Shown piece after piece: positions 28,651 through 35,550 of a stretch of 35,550 nt of DNA. This DNA comes from an uncultured Pseudomonadota bacterium. Lineage in GTDB: Bacteria; Pseudomonadota; Gammaproteobacteria; Steroidobacterales; Steroidobacteraceae. The notes below the pieces were generated by a model. That model saw only the letters and a program-made list of their open reading frames with translations. It ran no database searches and was not told the origin of the DNA. The stretch covers positions 1 to 35,550 of the forward strand of contig CAIMCI010000284.1 of NCBI GenBank assembly GCA_903839465.1. The letters are read 5' to 3'. A program made the translations under genes and the position numbers. The stretch's first letter is position 1. Every line of letters begins with the position of its first letter.

Positions 28651-29838
28651 TCAGGCGCGCGGCCGCTCGACGATCGGCACCGACGTCTCGAGGCGCCCGG
28701 CACCGGGCCGCAGGGCCTCGACCTTCACCTGCGAGCCGGGCTTGCGGCGTGCCACGTTGGCGAGAAAGGACTGGGTGTCGGTGATCGGCGCTTCGTCGAG
28801 GCGGGTGATGATGTCGCCCGGACGCAGACCCGCCGCCGGCGCCGGGCTGCCCTGGTAGAAGCCGCGGACCTGCACGCCGCGCACCGGCGTGCCACGGTTG
28901 TCGACCAGGTCCGCGGGCAGCGAGGCCACGCCGATGCCGGTCCAGCCGCGTATCACCCGGCCGCGGTGCTCGATTTCCGCGGTTACGCCTCGCACCAGAT
29001 TGACCGGGATCGCGAAGCCCACGCCCTCGATGCCCACCTGGCCGCGCAGTACGGCCGTGTTGATCCCGACCAGTTCGCCGCTCGCGGTGACGAGCGCACC
29101 GCCGGAATTGCCCTGATTGATCGCGGCATCTGTCTGGATGAAGTTCTCGAAGGTGGCAAGGCCGAGCGCGCTGCGGCCGGTGGCGCTGACGATGCCCTGG
29201 GTGACCGTCTGCCCGAAACCGAGCGAGTTGCCTATCGCGAGCACCACGTCGCCGACGCGCAGCTGGTCGGAGTGGCCCAGGGTCATCACCGGCAGGCGCG
29301 GCAACTCGACCTTCAGAAGCGCCAGATCCGTATCCGGGTCGCTGCCGACCAGCTTCGCCGGGCCGACGCGACCGTCGGCCAGCTGGACCTCGATTTCCTG
29401 GGCGTCCTTGATGACGTGGTGGTTGGTGGCGATATGCCCGGCCGCGTCCAGGATAACGCCGGATCCGAGGCTGCGGTCGACGCGCTGGCGGTATTCCGGC
29501 CAGACATCCCCGAACAGCGGCGCCAGCTGCTGCGGCAGCTGGCGTTCGATCACCACCCTGCGGGTGGCGATATTGACGACGGCGGGTGCGGCGCGGGCCA
29601 CGGCATCGGCATAGCTCAGCGTCGGACTGCTGTGCACCGGATCGGGGACCCCGCGGTCCGCGCCGGCACCCGCAGGCGCCACCGGCGGTGCTGCGGCAGC
29701 CGGCGCCGGTGCCGCCGGCACGGGCTTCGGTTCGCTGCCCAGAAGGCCGGGATGCCGGTAGACGAGAAAAAGCGCGGCGGCGAGGCCAAGGGCAACCCAC
29801 GGGCTGAGGAAGTTGAGTGCTCGCAGGATCCGGCGCAT
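28651..29838 (-). CDS. degS: DegS/AlgW-type membrane-anchored serine protease (HtrA family)
   Basis: A 395-residue HtrA protease with one N-terminal membrane helix (about residues 12-27, SPWVALGLAAALFLVY), a Pro/Ala linker of about 30 residues, a trypsin-like domain and one PDZ domain. The triad is His141 (ATNHHVIKD), Asp171 (DTDLALLKV) and Ser245 (NQGNSGGAL). The PDZ domain includes GVQVRGFYQGSPAPAAGLRP and GDIITRLDEAPI. One PDZ with a membrane anchor is the DegS/AlgW arrangement; in relatives this cuts the anti-sigma factor RseA/MucA when unfolded porins are sensed. No rseA or sigma-E gene is nearby. The long linker makes it about 40 residues longer than E. coli DegS. It is divergent from petA. 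Confidence 0.9.
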   Translation of the reverse strand: MRRILRALNFLSPWVALGLAAALFLVYRHPGLLGSEPKPVPAAPAPAAAAPPVAPAGAGADRGVPDPVHSSPTLSYADAVARAAPAVVNIATRRVVIERQLPQQLAPLFGDVWPEYRQRVDRSLGSGVILDAAGHIATNHHVIKDAQEIEVQLADGRVGPAKLVGSDPDTDLALLKVELPRLPVMTLGHSDQLRVGDVVLAIGNSLGFGQTVTQGIVSATGRSALGLATFENFIQTDAAINQGNSGGALVTASGELVGINTAVLRGQVGIEGVGFAIPVNLVRGVTAEIEHRGRVIRGWTGIGVASLPADLVDNRGTPVRGVQVRGFYQGSPAPAAGLRPGDIITRLDEAPITDTQSFLANVARRKPGSQVKVEALRPGAGRLETSVPIVERPRA

Positions 29839-29892
29839 GTCACCGCACAGTTTACCGGTGTTTGCCTATCTCTTGTCGCGGCTGCCGCTGTG

Positions 29893-29898
29893 TATAAT
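29893..29898 (+). promoter_or_regulatory. -10 element of the petABC promoter
   Basis: A perfect TATAAT lies between degS and petA. The best -35 candidates are CTCTTG (29870-29875, 17-bp spacer) or TTGTCG (29873-29878, 14-bp spacer), both imperfect. Transcription near 29905 would leave a leader of about 135 nt before the petA ATG. That leader contains a 12-bp perfect palindrome, CCAGGGCCCTGG (29971-29982). Confidence 0.5.
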
Positions 29899-30039
29899 GA
29901 GGGGTCCCGCGTAACGGTCGCCCGTTCTGTGAAACTGGAGCCGCGGCGGGTGCTTGCGCCGAATCCGGCCCCAGGGCCCTGGCAACGGCGCGGCGCCGAC
30001 GGGACCGGCAGCGGTTTTGGCACGGAGCAGGGGTGGACG

Positions 30040-30630
30040 ATGAGTGACGAGGTGGATCTGGGTCGTCGGCAATTGCTGACGAATGCAACCGCGCTGACCG
30101 GCGCCGTCGGTGTCGCCTTTGTCGCGACGCCCTTTCTGGCCTCGTGGAAGCCGAGTGCGCGCGCCAAGGCGCTCGGTGCGCCGGTCGAAATCGACATCGC
30201 CAAGCTCGAACCGGGCGCCATGCTGAAGGTGGAGTGGCGCGGCAAGCCGGTCTGGGTCGTGCGCCGCACCCCCGAGATGCTGGCGAGCCTGAAGACCTCC
30301 ACGCCGCTGCTGGCCGATCCGGAATCCGAGGCGTCCGACCAGCCGGCCTATGCCAAGAACCCGGCGCGGGCGTCCAACGCCGAATACCTTGTCGTCCTCG
30401 GCGTCTGCACCCACCTCGGCTGCTCGCCCGCTGCGAAGTTCACGCCGGGTGACGTCACCGTCTCCGCCGACTGGCCGGGTGGCTTCTACTGCCCCTGCCA
30501 CGGCTCGAAGTTCGACCTGGCCGGACGCGTGTTCAAGGGTGTGCCGGCGCCAACGAACCTGAAGATTCCGCCGTACAGCTTCCCGTCGCCGACGCGGATC
30601 GTGGTCGGCGCCGACGCGCAGAGCGCTTGA
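30040..30630 (+). CDS. petA: ubiquinol-cytochrome c reductase, Rieske iron-sulfur subunit
   Basis: A 196-residue Rieske protein of the cytochrome bc1 complex, passing one electron from quinol to cytochrome c1. The N-terminus has a twin-arginine-like pair (DLGRRQLLTNATALTGAVG) leading into an uncleaved membrane anchor at about residues 13-34. The [2Fe-2S] ligands lie in VCTHLGCSP (Cys123, His125, with disulfide Cys128) and CPCHGSKFD (Cys151, His154, with disulfide Cys153). The GPAP-like hinge loop is represented by VPAPTNLKIPPY. AGGGGT precedes the ATG at 30040. The open frame upstream is antisense to degS and not real. It is first in petABC. Confidence 0.97.
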   Translation: MSDEVDLGRRQLLTNATALTGAVGVAFVATPFLASWKPSARAKALGAPVEIDIAKLEPGAMLKVEWRGKPVWVVRRTPEMLASLKTSTPLLADPESEASDQPAYAKNPARASNAEYLVVLGVCTHLGCSPAAKFTPGDVTVSADWPGGFYCPCHGSKFDLAGRVFKGVPAPTNLKIPPYSFPSPTRIVVGADAQSA

Positions 30631-30638
30631 CCGATCCC

Positions 30639-30678
30639 ATCCGGTGACCGGGCGGCACGCCGTGCCGCCGTCGCCGGA
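30639..30678 (+). promoter_or_regulatory. stable hairpin between petA and petB
   Basis: GGCGGCAC (30651-30658) and GTGCCGCC (30662-30669) form a perfect 8-bp stem with a 3-nt loop, extended by TCCGG (30640-30644) and CCGGA (30674-30678). No U-run follows, and a strong ribosome site for petB lies about 45 nt downstream, so this looks like an mRNA processing or stabilising element within the operon and not a terminator. The function is inferred. Confidence 0.5.
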
Positions 30679-30736
30679 CAACTGATTGATGTTCGCGGTG
30701 GCCCCGTATCTGCCGGGCCGCACAGGAGAAGGACCG

Positions 30737-32005
30737 ATGGCCAGTAACGACAGCAGCACGACGCAGCCCAAGGGGCTGTACGGATGGATCTGTGCGCGCT
30801 TCCCGCTCGATTCGATGATGCGCGAGCATCTGACCGAGTACTACGCGCCGAAAAACTTCAATTTCTGGTACTTCTTCGGTGCGCTGGCCATCTTCGTGCT
30901 GGCGATCCAGATCGTCACCGGCATCTTCCTGACGATGAACTACAAGCCCTCGGCCACCGAGGCGTTCGCGTCCGTCGAATACATCATGCGCGACGTGGAG
31001 TGGGGCTGGCTGATCCGCTACCTGCACTCGACCGGCGCATCGGCGTTCTTCATCGTCGTCTACCTGCACATGTTCCGGGCGCTGATGTACGGCTCGTACC
31101 GTGCGCCGCGCGAGCTGCTGTGGGTCGTCGGCATGGTGATCTACCTCGCGCTGATGGCCGAGGCGTTCATGGGCTACCTGCTGCCCTGGGGCAACATGTC
31201 CTACTGGGGCGCGCAGGTCATCGTCAACCTCTTCAGCACGATTCCCTATGTCGGCGACTCGCTGGTCGAGTGGATCCGTGGCGACTACTTCATCTCGGAC
31301 ATCACGCTCAACCGCTTCTTCGCGCTGCACGTCATCGCGCTGCCGCTGATTCTCGTCTTCCTTGTCATCGCCCACATCCTGGCGCTGCACGAGGTCGGTT
31401 CGAACAATCCGGACGGCATCGAGATCAAGAAGACGAAGGATGCGCAGGGCCGGCCGCTCGACGGAATCCCGTTCCATCCGTACTACACGGTCAAGGACAC
31501 CTTCGGCCTCGGCATGTTCCTGATCGTGTTCTGCGGCATCGTGTTCTTCGCGCCGACGCTGAATGGCCTGTTCCTCGAGGCCCCGAACTTCGATCCGGCC
31601 AATCCGATGCAGACCCCGCCGCACATCGCCCCGGTGTGGTACTTCACGCCGTTCTACGCGATGCTCCGCGCCGTTCCGTCGATGTTCGGGACGCAGATCT
31701 GGGGCGTATTGGTGATGTTCGCGGCGATCGCGCTGCTCTTCTTCCTGCCCTGGCTCGACAAGTCACCGGTGAATTCGATCCGCTACAAGGGGCCGCTGAC
31801 GAAGTTCATGCTGGCCGTCTTCGCGGTCAGCTTCGTCGTGCTCGCGGTCTGCGGCATGAAGCCGCCGCAGGGTATCTACCCGACGCTTGCCCGCATCTTC
31901 ACCGTCACGTACTTCCTATTCTTCCTGCTGATGCCCTGGTATTCGCGCATCGACAGCACGAAGAGCGTTCCTAGCCGGGTGACCTACCATGACCATGAGC
32001 ACTGA
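30737..32005 (+). CDS. petB: ubiquinol-cytochrome c reductase, cytochrome b subunit
   Basis: A 422-residue, eight-helix cytochrome b of the bc1 complex, fusing the b6-like and subunit IV-like parts. Haem ligand pairs are visible: the histidines of HSTGASAFFIVVYLH are 14 residues apart, and those of HVIALPLILVFLVIAH are 15 apart. WGQ-like segments appear as LPWGNMSYWGAQVI. The quinol-oxidation motif is PVWY (residues 299-302), in place of mitochondrial PEWY. The hydrophilic loop HEVGSNNPDGIEIKK is typical of proteobacterial forms. AGGAGAAGGA directly precedes the ATG at 30737, the strongest ribosome site in the window. The 3' end overlaps petC by 17 bp. Confidence 0.98.
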   Translation: MASNDSSTTQPKGLYGWICARFPLDSMMREHLTEYYAPKNFNFWYFFGALAIFVLAIQIVTGIFLTMNYKPSATEAFASVEYIMRDVEWGWLIRYLHSTGASAFFIVVYLHMFRALMYGSYRAPRELLWVVGMVIYLALMAEAFMGYLLPWGNMSYWGAQVIVNLFSTIPYVGDSLVEWIRGDYFISDITLNRFFALHVIALPLILVFLVIAHILALHEVGSNNPDGIEIKKTKDAQGRPLDGIPFHPYYTVKDTFGLGMFLIVFCGIVFFAPTLNGLFLEAPNFDPANPMQTPPHIAPVWYFTPFYAMLRAVPSMFGTQIWGVLVMFAAIALLFFLPWLDKSPVNSIRYKGPLTKFMLAVFAVSFVVLAVCGMKPPQGIYPTLARIFTVTYFLFFLLMPWYSRIDSTKSVPSRVTYHDHEH

Positions 32006-32792
32006 GTTCGCGTCGATGAGCGCCTTCGCCAGGTTGTCGGCCGTTCTTGGCCGTGCCGCGGCGCCGGCCGTGCTGGCGCTTGGCCTCGCCGCGTCCGTGA
32101 CGGCAGTCGCCGGCGAGGGCGAATCCTTCCCGGCGGCGGGCAACGACGTGCGCAACAATGCCTCGCTGCAGCGCGGCGCCCGCAACTTCATGAACTACTG
32201 TTCCGGGTGCCACTCGGCGCAGTACGTGCGCTACAACCGGGTGGCGGCCGACCTGCATATCTCCGACGACGTGCTGCGCTCCAACCTGATCTTCAACCCG
32301 GACACGAAGAGCGCGGACGTGATCCGCTCGTCGCTGCCGACCGAAGATGCCAAGCGCTGGTTCGGCAACGCGCCACCCGATCTTTCCCTGATCGCTCGCA
32401 GTCGCGGTACGGCCTACATCAGCGCCTTCCTGAAGAGCTTCTACGTCGATCCGTCGCGGCCCACCGGCGTCAACAACCTGGTGCTCAAGGGCACGGCGAT
32501 GCCGCACGTGCTCGCCAGCCTGCAGGGCGTGCAGACGGCGGAGTTCACGACCGAGAAGGGCCAGATGGGCGACGTGGAGAAGTTCGAGAAGTTCGTGCTG
32601 ACCACGCCCGGCTCCATGACGCCTGCCCAGTACGACGAGTTCGTGCGTGACACGGTCAACTTCCTGGACTATATCGGTGAGCCTGCGCAGGTCCGCCGCC
32701 AGGACCTCGGTGTCTGGGTCATCCTCTTCCTGCTCGTGTTTGCCGGGTTCGCCTACGGCATGAAGAAGGAATACTGGAAGGACGTGACGTGA
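31989..32792 (+). CDS. petC: ubiquinol-cytochrome c reductase, cytochrome c1 subunit
   Basis: A 267-residue cytochrome c1. A signal peptide (PAVLALGLAASVTAVAGEGE) is followed by the haem site YCSGCHSAQYVRYNR (Cys71, Cys74, His75). The sixth ligand is probably the Met in LKGTAMPHVLA. The C-terminal helix LGVWVILFLLVFAGFAYGMK anchors it with the haem domain in the periplasm. The start could be ATG 31989, 31995 or 32016. I give the first, which overlaps the petB end by 17 bp; the last would give the most compact signal peptide. It passes electrons from the Rieske protein to soluble cytochrome c. Confidence 0.96.
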   Translation: MTMSTEFASMSAFARLSAVLGRAAAPAVLALGLAASVTAVAGEGESFPAAGNDVRNNASLQRGARNFMNYCSGCHSAQYVRYNRVAADLHISDDVLRSNLIFNPDTKSADVIRSSLPTEDAKRWFGNAPPDLSLIARSRGTAYISAFLKSFYVDPSRPTGVNNLVLKGTAMPHVLASLQGVQTAEFTTEKGQMGDVEKFEKFVLTTPGSMTPAQYDEFVRDTVNFLDYIGEPAQVRRQDLGVWVILFLLVFAGFAYGMKKEYWKDVT

Positions 32793-32799
32793 CCTGCCG

Positions 32800-32823
32800 C
32801 CAGGGCCGCTTGCAGGGCCCTGG
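32800..32823 (+). terminator. hairpin after petC
   Basis: CCAGGGCC (32800-32807) and GGCCCTGG (32816-32823) form an 8-bp stem with an 8-nt loop, 8 bp past the petC stop. No U-run follows, so it may only pause polymerase or protect the petABC mRNA 3' end; sspB begins 45 bp later. Its right half shares the 11-mer CAGGGCCCTGG with the palindrome in the petA leader. Confidence 0.4.
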
Positions 32824-32868
32824 AGCAGCCTCGGGCGGGGCTGGTCGCCACGCCCGGAGACCGCGTCC

Positions 32869-33252
32869 GTGACGTCGCGCCGGCCGTACCTGTTGCGCGC
32901 GATGCACGAGTGGATGACCGACAACGGCCAGACTCCGCACCTGGTCGTGCATGCCGATACCGAGGGTGTCGACGTGCCGCGCCAGTACGTGCGCGACGGC
33001 AAGATCGTGCTCAATGTCAGTTACGGGGCGACGGCTGCGCTGCTGATGCGCAACGATGCGATCACCTTCAGCGCCCGCTTCAACGGTTCGCCTTTCGACG
33101 TGCATCTGCCCATCCAGGCAGTGCTCGGTATCTATGCGCGCGAAACCGGTGAAGGAATGGTCTTCTCGGAGACCGACGGCGACCCGCCGCCGGCGCCAAA
33201 ACCGACCGGTACCGACGAGCCCAAGCGCCCGCAGCTCAAGGTGGTCAAGTAG
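32869..33252 (+). CDS. sspB: ClpXP protease specificity-enhancing factor SspB
   Basis: A 127-residue adaptor that delivers ssrA-tagged proteins to ClpXP. The substrate-binding domain shows SRRPYLLRAMHEWMTDNGQT, PHLVVHAD, VLNVSYGATAALLMRND and the AVLGIYARETGEGMVF strand. It is followed by a flexible Pro/Glu-rich linker and the short ClpX-docking tail KRPQLKVVK. The GTG at 32869 is preceded by GGAGA and gives the usual length. In many relatives sspA lies between petC and sspB; here only 76 bp separate petC and sspB. It ends 5 bp from the convergent lpoA-like gene. Confidence 0.96.
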   Translation: MTSRRPYLLRAMHEWMTDNGQTPHLVVHADTEGVDVPRQYVRDGKIVLNVSYGATAALLMRNDAITFSARFNGSPFDVHLPIQAVLGIYARETGEGMVFSETDGDPPPAPKPTGTDEPKRPQLKVVK

Positions 33253-33257
33253 CGCGA

Positions 33258-34367
33258 TCAGGGTCCCGGCAGCTGGCGCAACGTGCCGTCCGGCTGGATC
33301 TGTGCCCAATCGAGCGTGCGCTCGACGCGCCCGCCCGCGGCCAGCGTCAGGCGCCCGGTGTAGCCGGCCAGCGTGTCGCGGAAGGTCTCCGGCGACTTCA
33401 GCTCGTCGAGAATCCTGAACGCATCGGCGCCGAAGGCGTACAGGCGACTGCGGCGCCGGGTCCCCTCTGACCAGAGCGACTGGGCGTCGTCCCGCGCGCC
33501 CAGCGTCGCCGCATCACTGCCGATCATCCACGGCATGTCGGTGAAGATCAGGCCGTCCAGGTCCTGGTTGGCCGTCGGCGACGGCTCGTACATATCGGAG
33601 ATCGAGTAGATCGGCAGCTCGCCGGCGTAGTTGTACTTCAGCTGCGGCCGGATGAGCCGGCCCTGTACGGGCTGCCCGGCCATGAACAGGAAGCCGATCG
33701 AGTCGCGGCGGCGCGGCGAGAACTCGAGGGGAACGCCGACGGCCGCCACCAGCGCCCGGTGGCGGGCCCGACTGTCCTCGAAGCCGACCAGTTCGCTGAT
33801 CAGGCCCGAATAATCAGTGGTCGCCGGCGGATAGCTGCGGCTCGCGGCCAGAGTACCGCCACCGGCGGTGAACGCCGCCTGGAAGGCATCGAGCACGCGC
33901 TTGCCCCAGTCACCGGCCGGGATCAGCGCGACACCCGTGCGCTTGTCGGCGGCCAGCAGGCCGCGGGCAAGCTGGCGCGCCTCGTCTTCCGGCGCCAGGG
34001 CAAACTGGTAGTAGCGAGGCGCCGGCAACGTGCCGTCAGGCAGGAGGTTGAGGGCGAGCGTAATGGCCGATCGGTCGGCGACCGGCAGGGTCGCGGCGAC
34101 GTCTTCCTTGGTCAGCGGGCCGACGATGAAGGCGGGCGCGGCAGCGCCCGCTTCCTGATAGACCGCCGCCGCGCCGCCGCGCGCCGTGTCGCGGACCTGG
34201 AGGCGCGGGCGGAGTTCAGGATCGACCGCGAAGTAAGCGGACAGGAAGCCGTCGCGAACCGCCTCGCCCGCGGCGCCGTTGCGGCCGGAGAGCGGCAGCA
34301 GCAGGACGACGAGCGGACGTCCCGGGGCGCCGAGAGTCGGTGTGGAGACGAGAGCAGGATCGCTCAT
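33258..34367 (-). CDS. LpoA/LppC-like protein, C-terminal periplasmic-binding-type domain only
   Basis: A 369-residue protein matching the C-terminal half of LpoA (LppC/YraM), the outer-membrane lipoprotein that activates penicillin-binding protein 1A. Features include VVLLLPLSGRNGAAGEAVRD, FIVGPLTKEDV, ALNLLPDGTLPAPRYYQFAL, GVALIPAGDWGKRVLDAF and FLFMAGQPVQGRLIRPQLKY, all of the type I periplasmic-binding fold. The N-terminal TPR-like domain and, more strikingly, any signal peptide or lipobox are missing. The protein starts MSDPALVSTPTLGAPGRP, and an in-frame stop lies 12-15 bases before this ATG, so no leader can be added in frame. Either it stays in the cytosol, or the 5' part has been lost or altered. 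Divergent from rsmI, the same pairing as in E. coli. Confidence 0.85.
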   Translation of the reverse strand: MSDPALVSTPTLGAPGRPLVVLLLPLSGRNGAAGEAVRDGFLSAYFAVDPELRPRLQVRDTARGGAAAVYQEAGAAAPAFIVGPLTKEDVAATLPVADRSAITLALNLLPDGTLPAPRYYQFALAPEDEARQLARGLLAADKRTGVALIPAGDWGKRVLDAFQAAFTAGGGTLAASRSYPPATTDYSGLISELVGFEDSRARHRALVAAVGVPLEFSPRRRDSIGFLFMAGQPVQGRLIRPQLKYNYAGELPIYSISDMYEPSPTANQDLDGLIFTDMPWMIGSDAATLGARDDAQSLWSEGTRRRSRLYAFGADAFRILDELKSPETFRDTLAGYTGRLTLAAGGRVERTLDWAQIQPDGTLRQLPGP

Positions 34368-34515
34368 GGACGTGCTCGGTTATCGGGTTCGCCAAAGGCC
34401 AAGAATAGCGGCTTGCGGCCGCCGCTGCTCGCCGGTGCCGCGTTGCGTGCGGCAGGGCCACGGTGCAGGATCGGCGTCGTGCCCGCGGTCCGGGTGCGAT
34501 CGGGGGGTGGCGGAC

Positions 34516-35391
34516 GTGACGACGGTGGTTTCCGGCATTCTCTATATAGTCGCGACGCCGATCGGCAACCTCGCCGACATTTCCGCCCGCGCGCGCGACA
34601 CGCTGGGGGCCGTCAGCCGCATTGCCGCCGAGGATACCCGGCACACCGCGCAGCTGCTGCGGGCACTGGGTCTGGAAAAGCCGCTGCTGTCCCTGCACGA
34701 ACACAACGAGCGCGAGCGCACGGCCGCTCTCATCGGCGAGCTGCTGAACGGCGACAGTCTGGCGCTGGTGTCCGATGCGGGAACACCGCTGGTCGCCGAC
34801 CCCGGCTTCGCGCTGGTCCGGGCCGCGCAGGAGGCCGGCATCCGCGTCGTGCCGATACCGGGTGCCTGCGCGGCGATCGCGGCGCTGTCGGTCGCCGGGC
34901 TCGCCACGGATCGCTTCTGTTTCGAGGGATTCCTGCCGGCGAAGTCCGTGGCGCGCCGGGCGCGCCTCGACGGCCTCAAGGGCGAGCAGCGGACGCTGGT
35001 CTTCTACGAAGCACCGCATCGCATCGCCGAAACGCTGGCGGACCTGCTGGCCGTGTTCGGCAATCGCCGGGTGGCCGTTGCGCGCGAGCTGACCAAATTG
35101 CACGAGACGGTCTACCACGGCGATCTCGCGGCGCTCGCGGCGCAGGCCGAGGTCGACCCCGATCTGCGTCGCGGCGAGATCGTGGTGGTCGTGGACGGTG
35201 CGGCGGAGGCGTCGGATGACGGCGCGGCGGAGCTAGAACGGCTGCTACGCGCGCTGCTGGCCGACCTGCCCGTCTCAAGGGCGGTCGACATCGCGGTCGA
35301 AATCAGCGGCGCCCGCCGCAACGTGGCATACCGGACGGCGTTGCGCCTCGATACCGCCCGCAGCGGCGGGGACGCGCCGGATGGCGCTTGA
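34516..35391 (+). CDS. rsmI: 16S rRNA (cytidine(1402)-2'-O)-methyltransferase RsmI
   Basis: A 291-residue tetrapyrrole-methylase-fold enzyme that 2'-O-methylates C1402 of 16S rRNA in the P site. Motifs: LYIVATPIGNLADIS, IAAEDTRHTAQLLRALGL, LHEHNERE, LVSDAGTPLVADPGFALVR, VVPIPGACAAIAALSVAGL, FCFEGFLPAKS and VFYEAPHRIAETL, then VARELTKLHETVYHG. The start is taken as GTG 34516 (VTTVVSGILYIVATPIG) with GGGGG upstream; a GTG at 34507 is equally open. The longer upstream frame is antisense to lpoA and not family-like. rnpB follows directly, its likely promoter overlapping the rsmI stop. Confidence 0.97.
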   Translation: MTTVVSGILYIVATPIGNLADISARARDTLGAVSRIAAEDTRHTAQLLRALGLEKPLLSLHEHNERERTAALIGELLNGDSLALVSDAGTPLVADPGFALVRAAQEAGIRVVPIPGACAAIAALSVAGLATDRFCFEGFLPAKSVARRARLDGLKGEQRTLVFYEAPHRIAETLADLLAVFGNRRVAVARELTKLHETVYHGDLAALAAQAEVDPDLRRGEIVVVVDGAAEASDDGAAELERLLRALLADLPVSRAVDIAVEISGARRNVAYRTALRLDTARSGGDAPDGA

Positions 35392-35416
35392 GGCGGCCGG
35401 GGATTCGGCTTAAGGT
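35388..35416 (+). promoter_or_regulatory. candidate rnpB promoter overlapping the rsmI stop
   Basis: TTGAGG (35388-35393), which includes the rsmI TGA, and TAAGGT (35411-35416) are 17 bp apart, with the predicted RNA 5' end 7 bp downstream. Spacing is ideal although the -10 is imperfect. Confidence 0.55.
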
Positions 35417-35422
35417 GCTTGC

Positions 35423-35550
35423 GGGAGTCGGCTAGGCAATCGCGCCCGGCACACCACCTGGCATGGATGCGGGTGATGTCGGGTGAGGAAAGTCCGGGCT
35501 CCATAGGGCAGGGCGCCAGGTAACGCCTGGGGGGCGAGAGCCCACGGAAA
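35423..35550 (+). ncRNA. rnpB: RNase P RNA (bacterial class A), 5' part, cut by window edge
   Basis: The catalytic RNA of RNase P, which trims tRNA 5' leaders. The sequence opens GGGAGTCGGCTAGGCAATCG (P1/P2 start). The conserved region GAGGAAAGTCCGGGCTCCAT (P4/CR-I) is near-identical across bacteria, and AGGGCAGGGCGCCAGGTAAC with GCCTGGGGGGCGAGAGCCCA is the P5-P8 region. The 3' half lies beyond the right edge. The 5' end is placed by comparison with E. coli rnpB and the promoter spacing, accurate to a few bases. Placement behind rsmI is common in gammaproteobacteria. Confidence 0.97.

Overview
The window is a dense, high-GC stretch of bacterial chromosome carrying almost only housekeeping genes. 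Gene content and order point to a gammaproteobacterium: kdsD-kdsC-lptC-lptA-lptB-rpoN-hpf-rapZ, ibaG-murA, petABC-sspB, and an lpoA-like gene divergent from rsmI with rnpB just downstream. An SAH riboswitch in front of ahcY and the proteobacterial-type Rieske/cytochrome b/c1 genes agree with this. I cannot name a genus. I see no tRNA, CRISPR array, insertion sequence, phage gene or defence system.

Layout from left to right. (1) 1-5354: the N-terminus of a membrane protein, an asparagine-synthase-type amidotransferase, a GT4 glycosyltransferase, hemL, and a cpdA-type cyclic-AMP phosphodiesterase broken by one frameshift. (2) 5355-8391: an activated-methyl-cycle pair, metK then ahcY, with an SAH riboswitch in front of ahcY and a strong intrinsic terminator behind it. 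(3) 8656-18833: a plus-strand run of central carbon genes (tkt, gap, pgk, pyk) that continues with close spacing into a membrane-anchored Ntn-hydrolase acylase and a MoxR ATPase/VWA protein pair. (4) 18842-20700: an exported Bcp-type peroxiredoxin and a patatin-like phospholipase. (5) 20677-26965: a minus-strand operon for Kdo synthesis (kdsD, kdsC), LPS transport (lptC, lptA, lptB), sigma-54, the hibernation factor and RapZ. (6) 27117-29838: ibaG and murA, then a DegS/HtrA-type protease on the other strand. (7) 30040-33252: the cytochrome bc1 operon petABC followed by sspB. (8) 33258-35550: an LpoA-like protein reduced to its C-terminal domain, rsmI, and the 5' part of rnpB.

Functionally the window serves the cell envelope (Kdo, LPS export, peptidoglycan precursor synthesis, periplasmic quality control), methyl-group metabolism, glycolysis/pentose phosphate flux and respiration. 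No clearly new multi-gene system is visible. The points most worth checking are: kdsD has no ATG/GTG/TTG start where its conserved N-terminus begins; the LpoA-like protein has no export signal; cpdA is frameshifted at a homopolymer; the acylase-MoxR-VWA group sits behind the glycolytic genes; and all five convergent gene pairs overlap or are at most 15 bp apart without terminators. Several expected neighbours (ptsN, sspA) are missing from their usual places.
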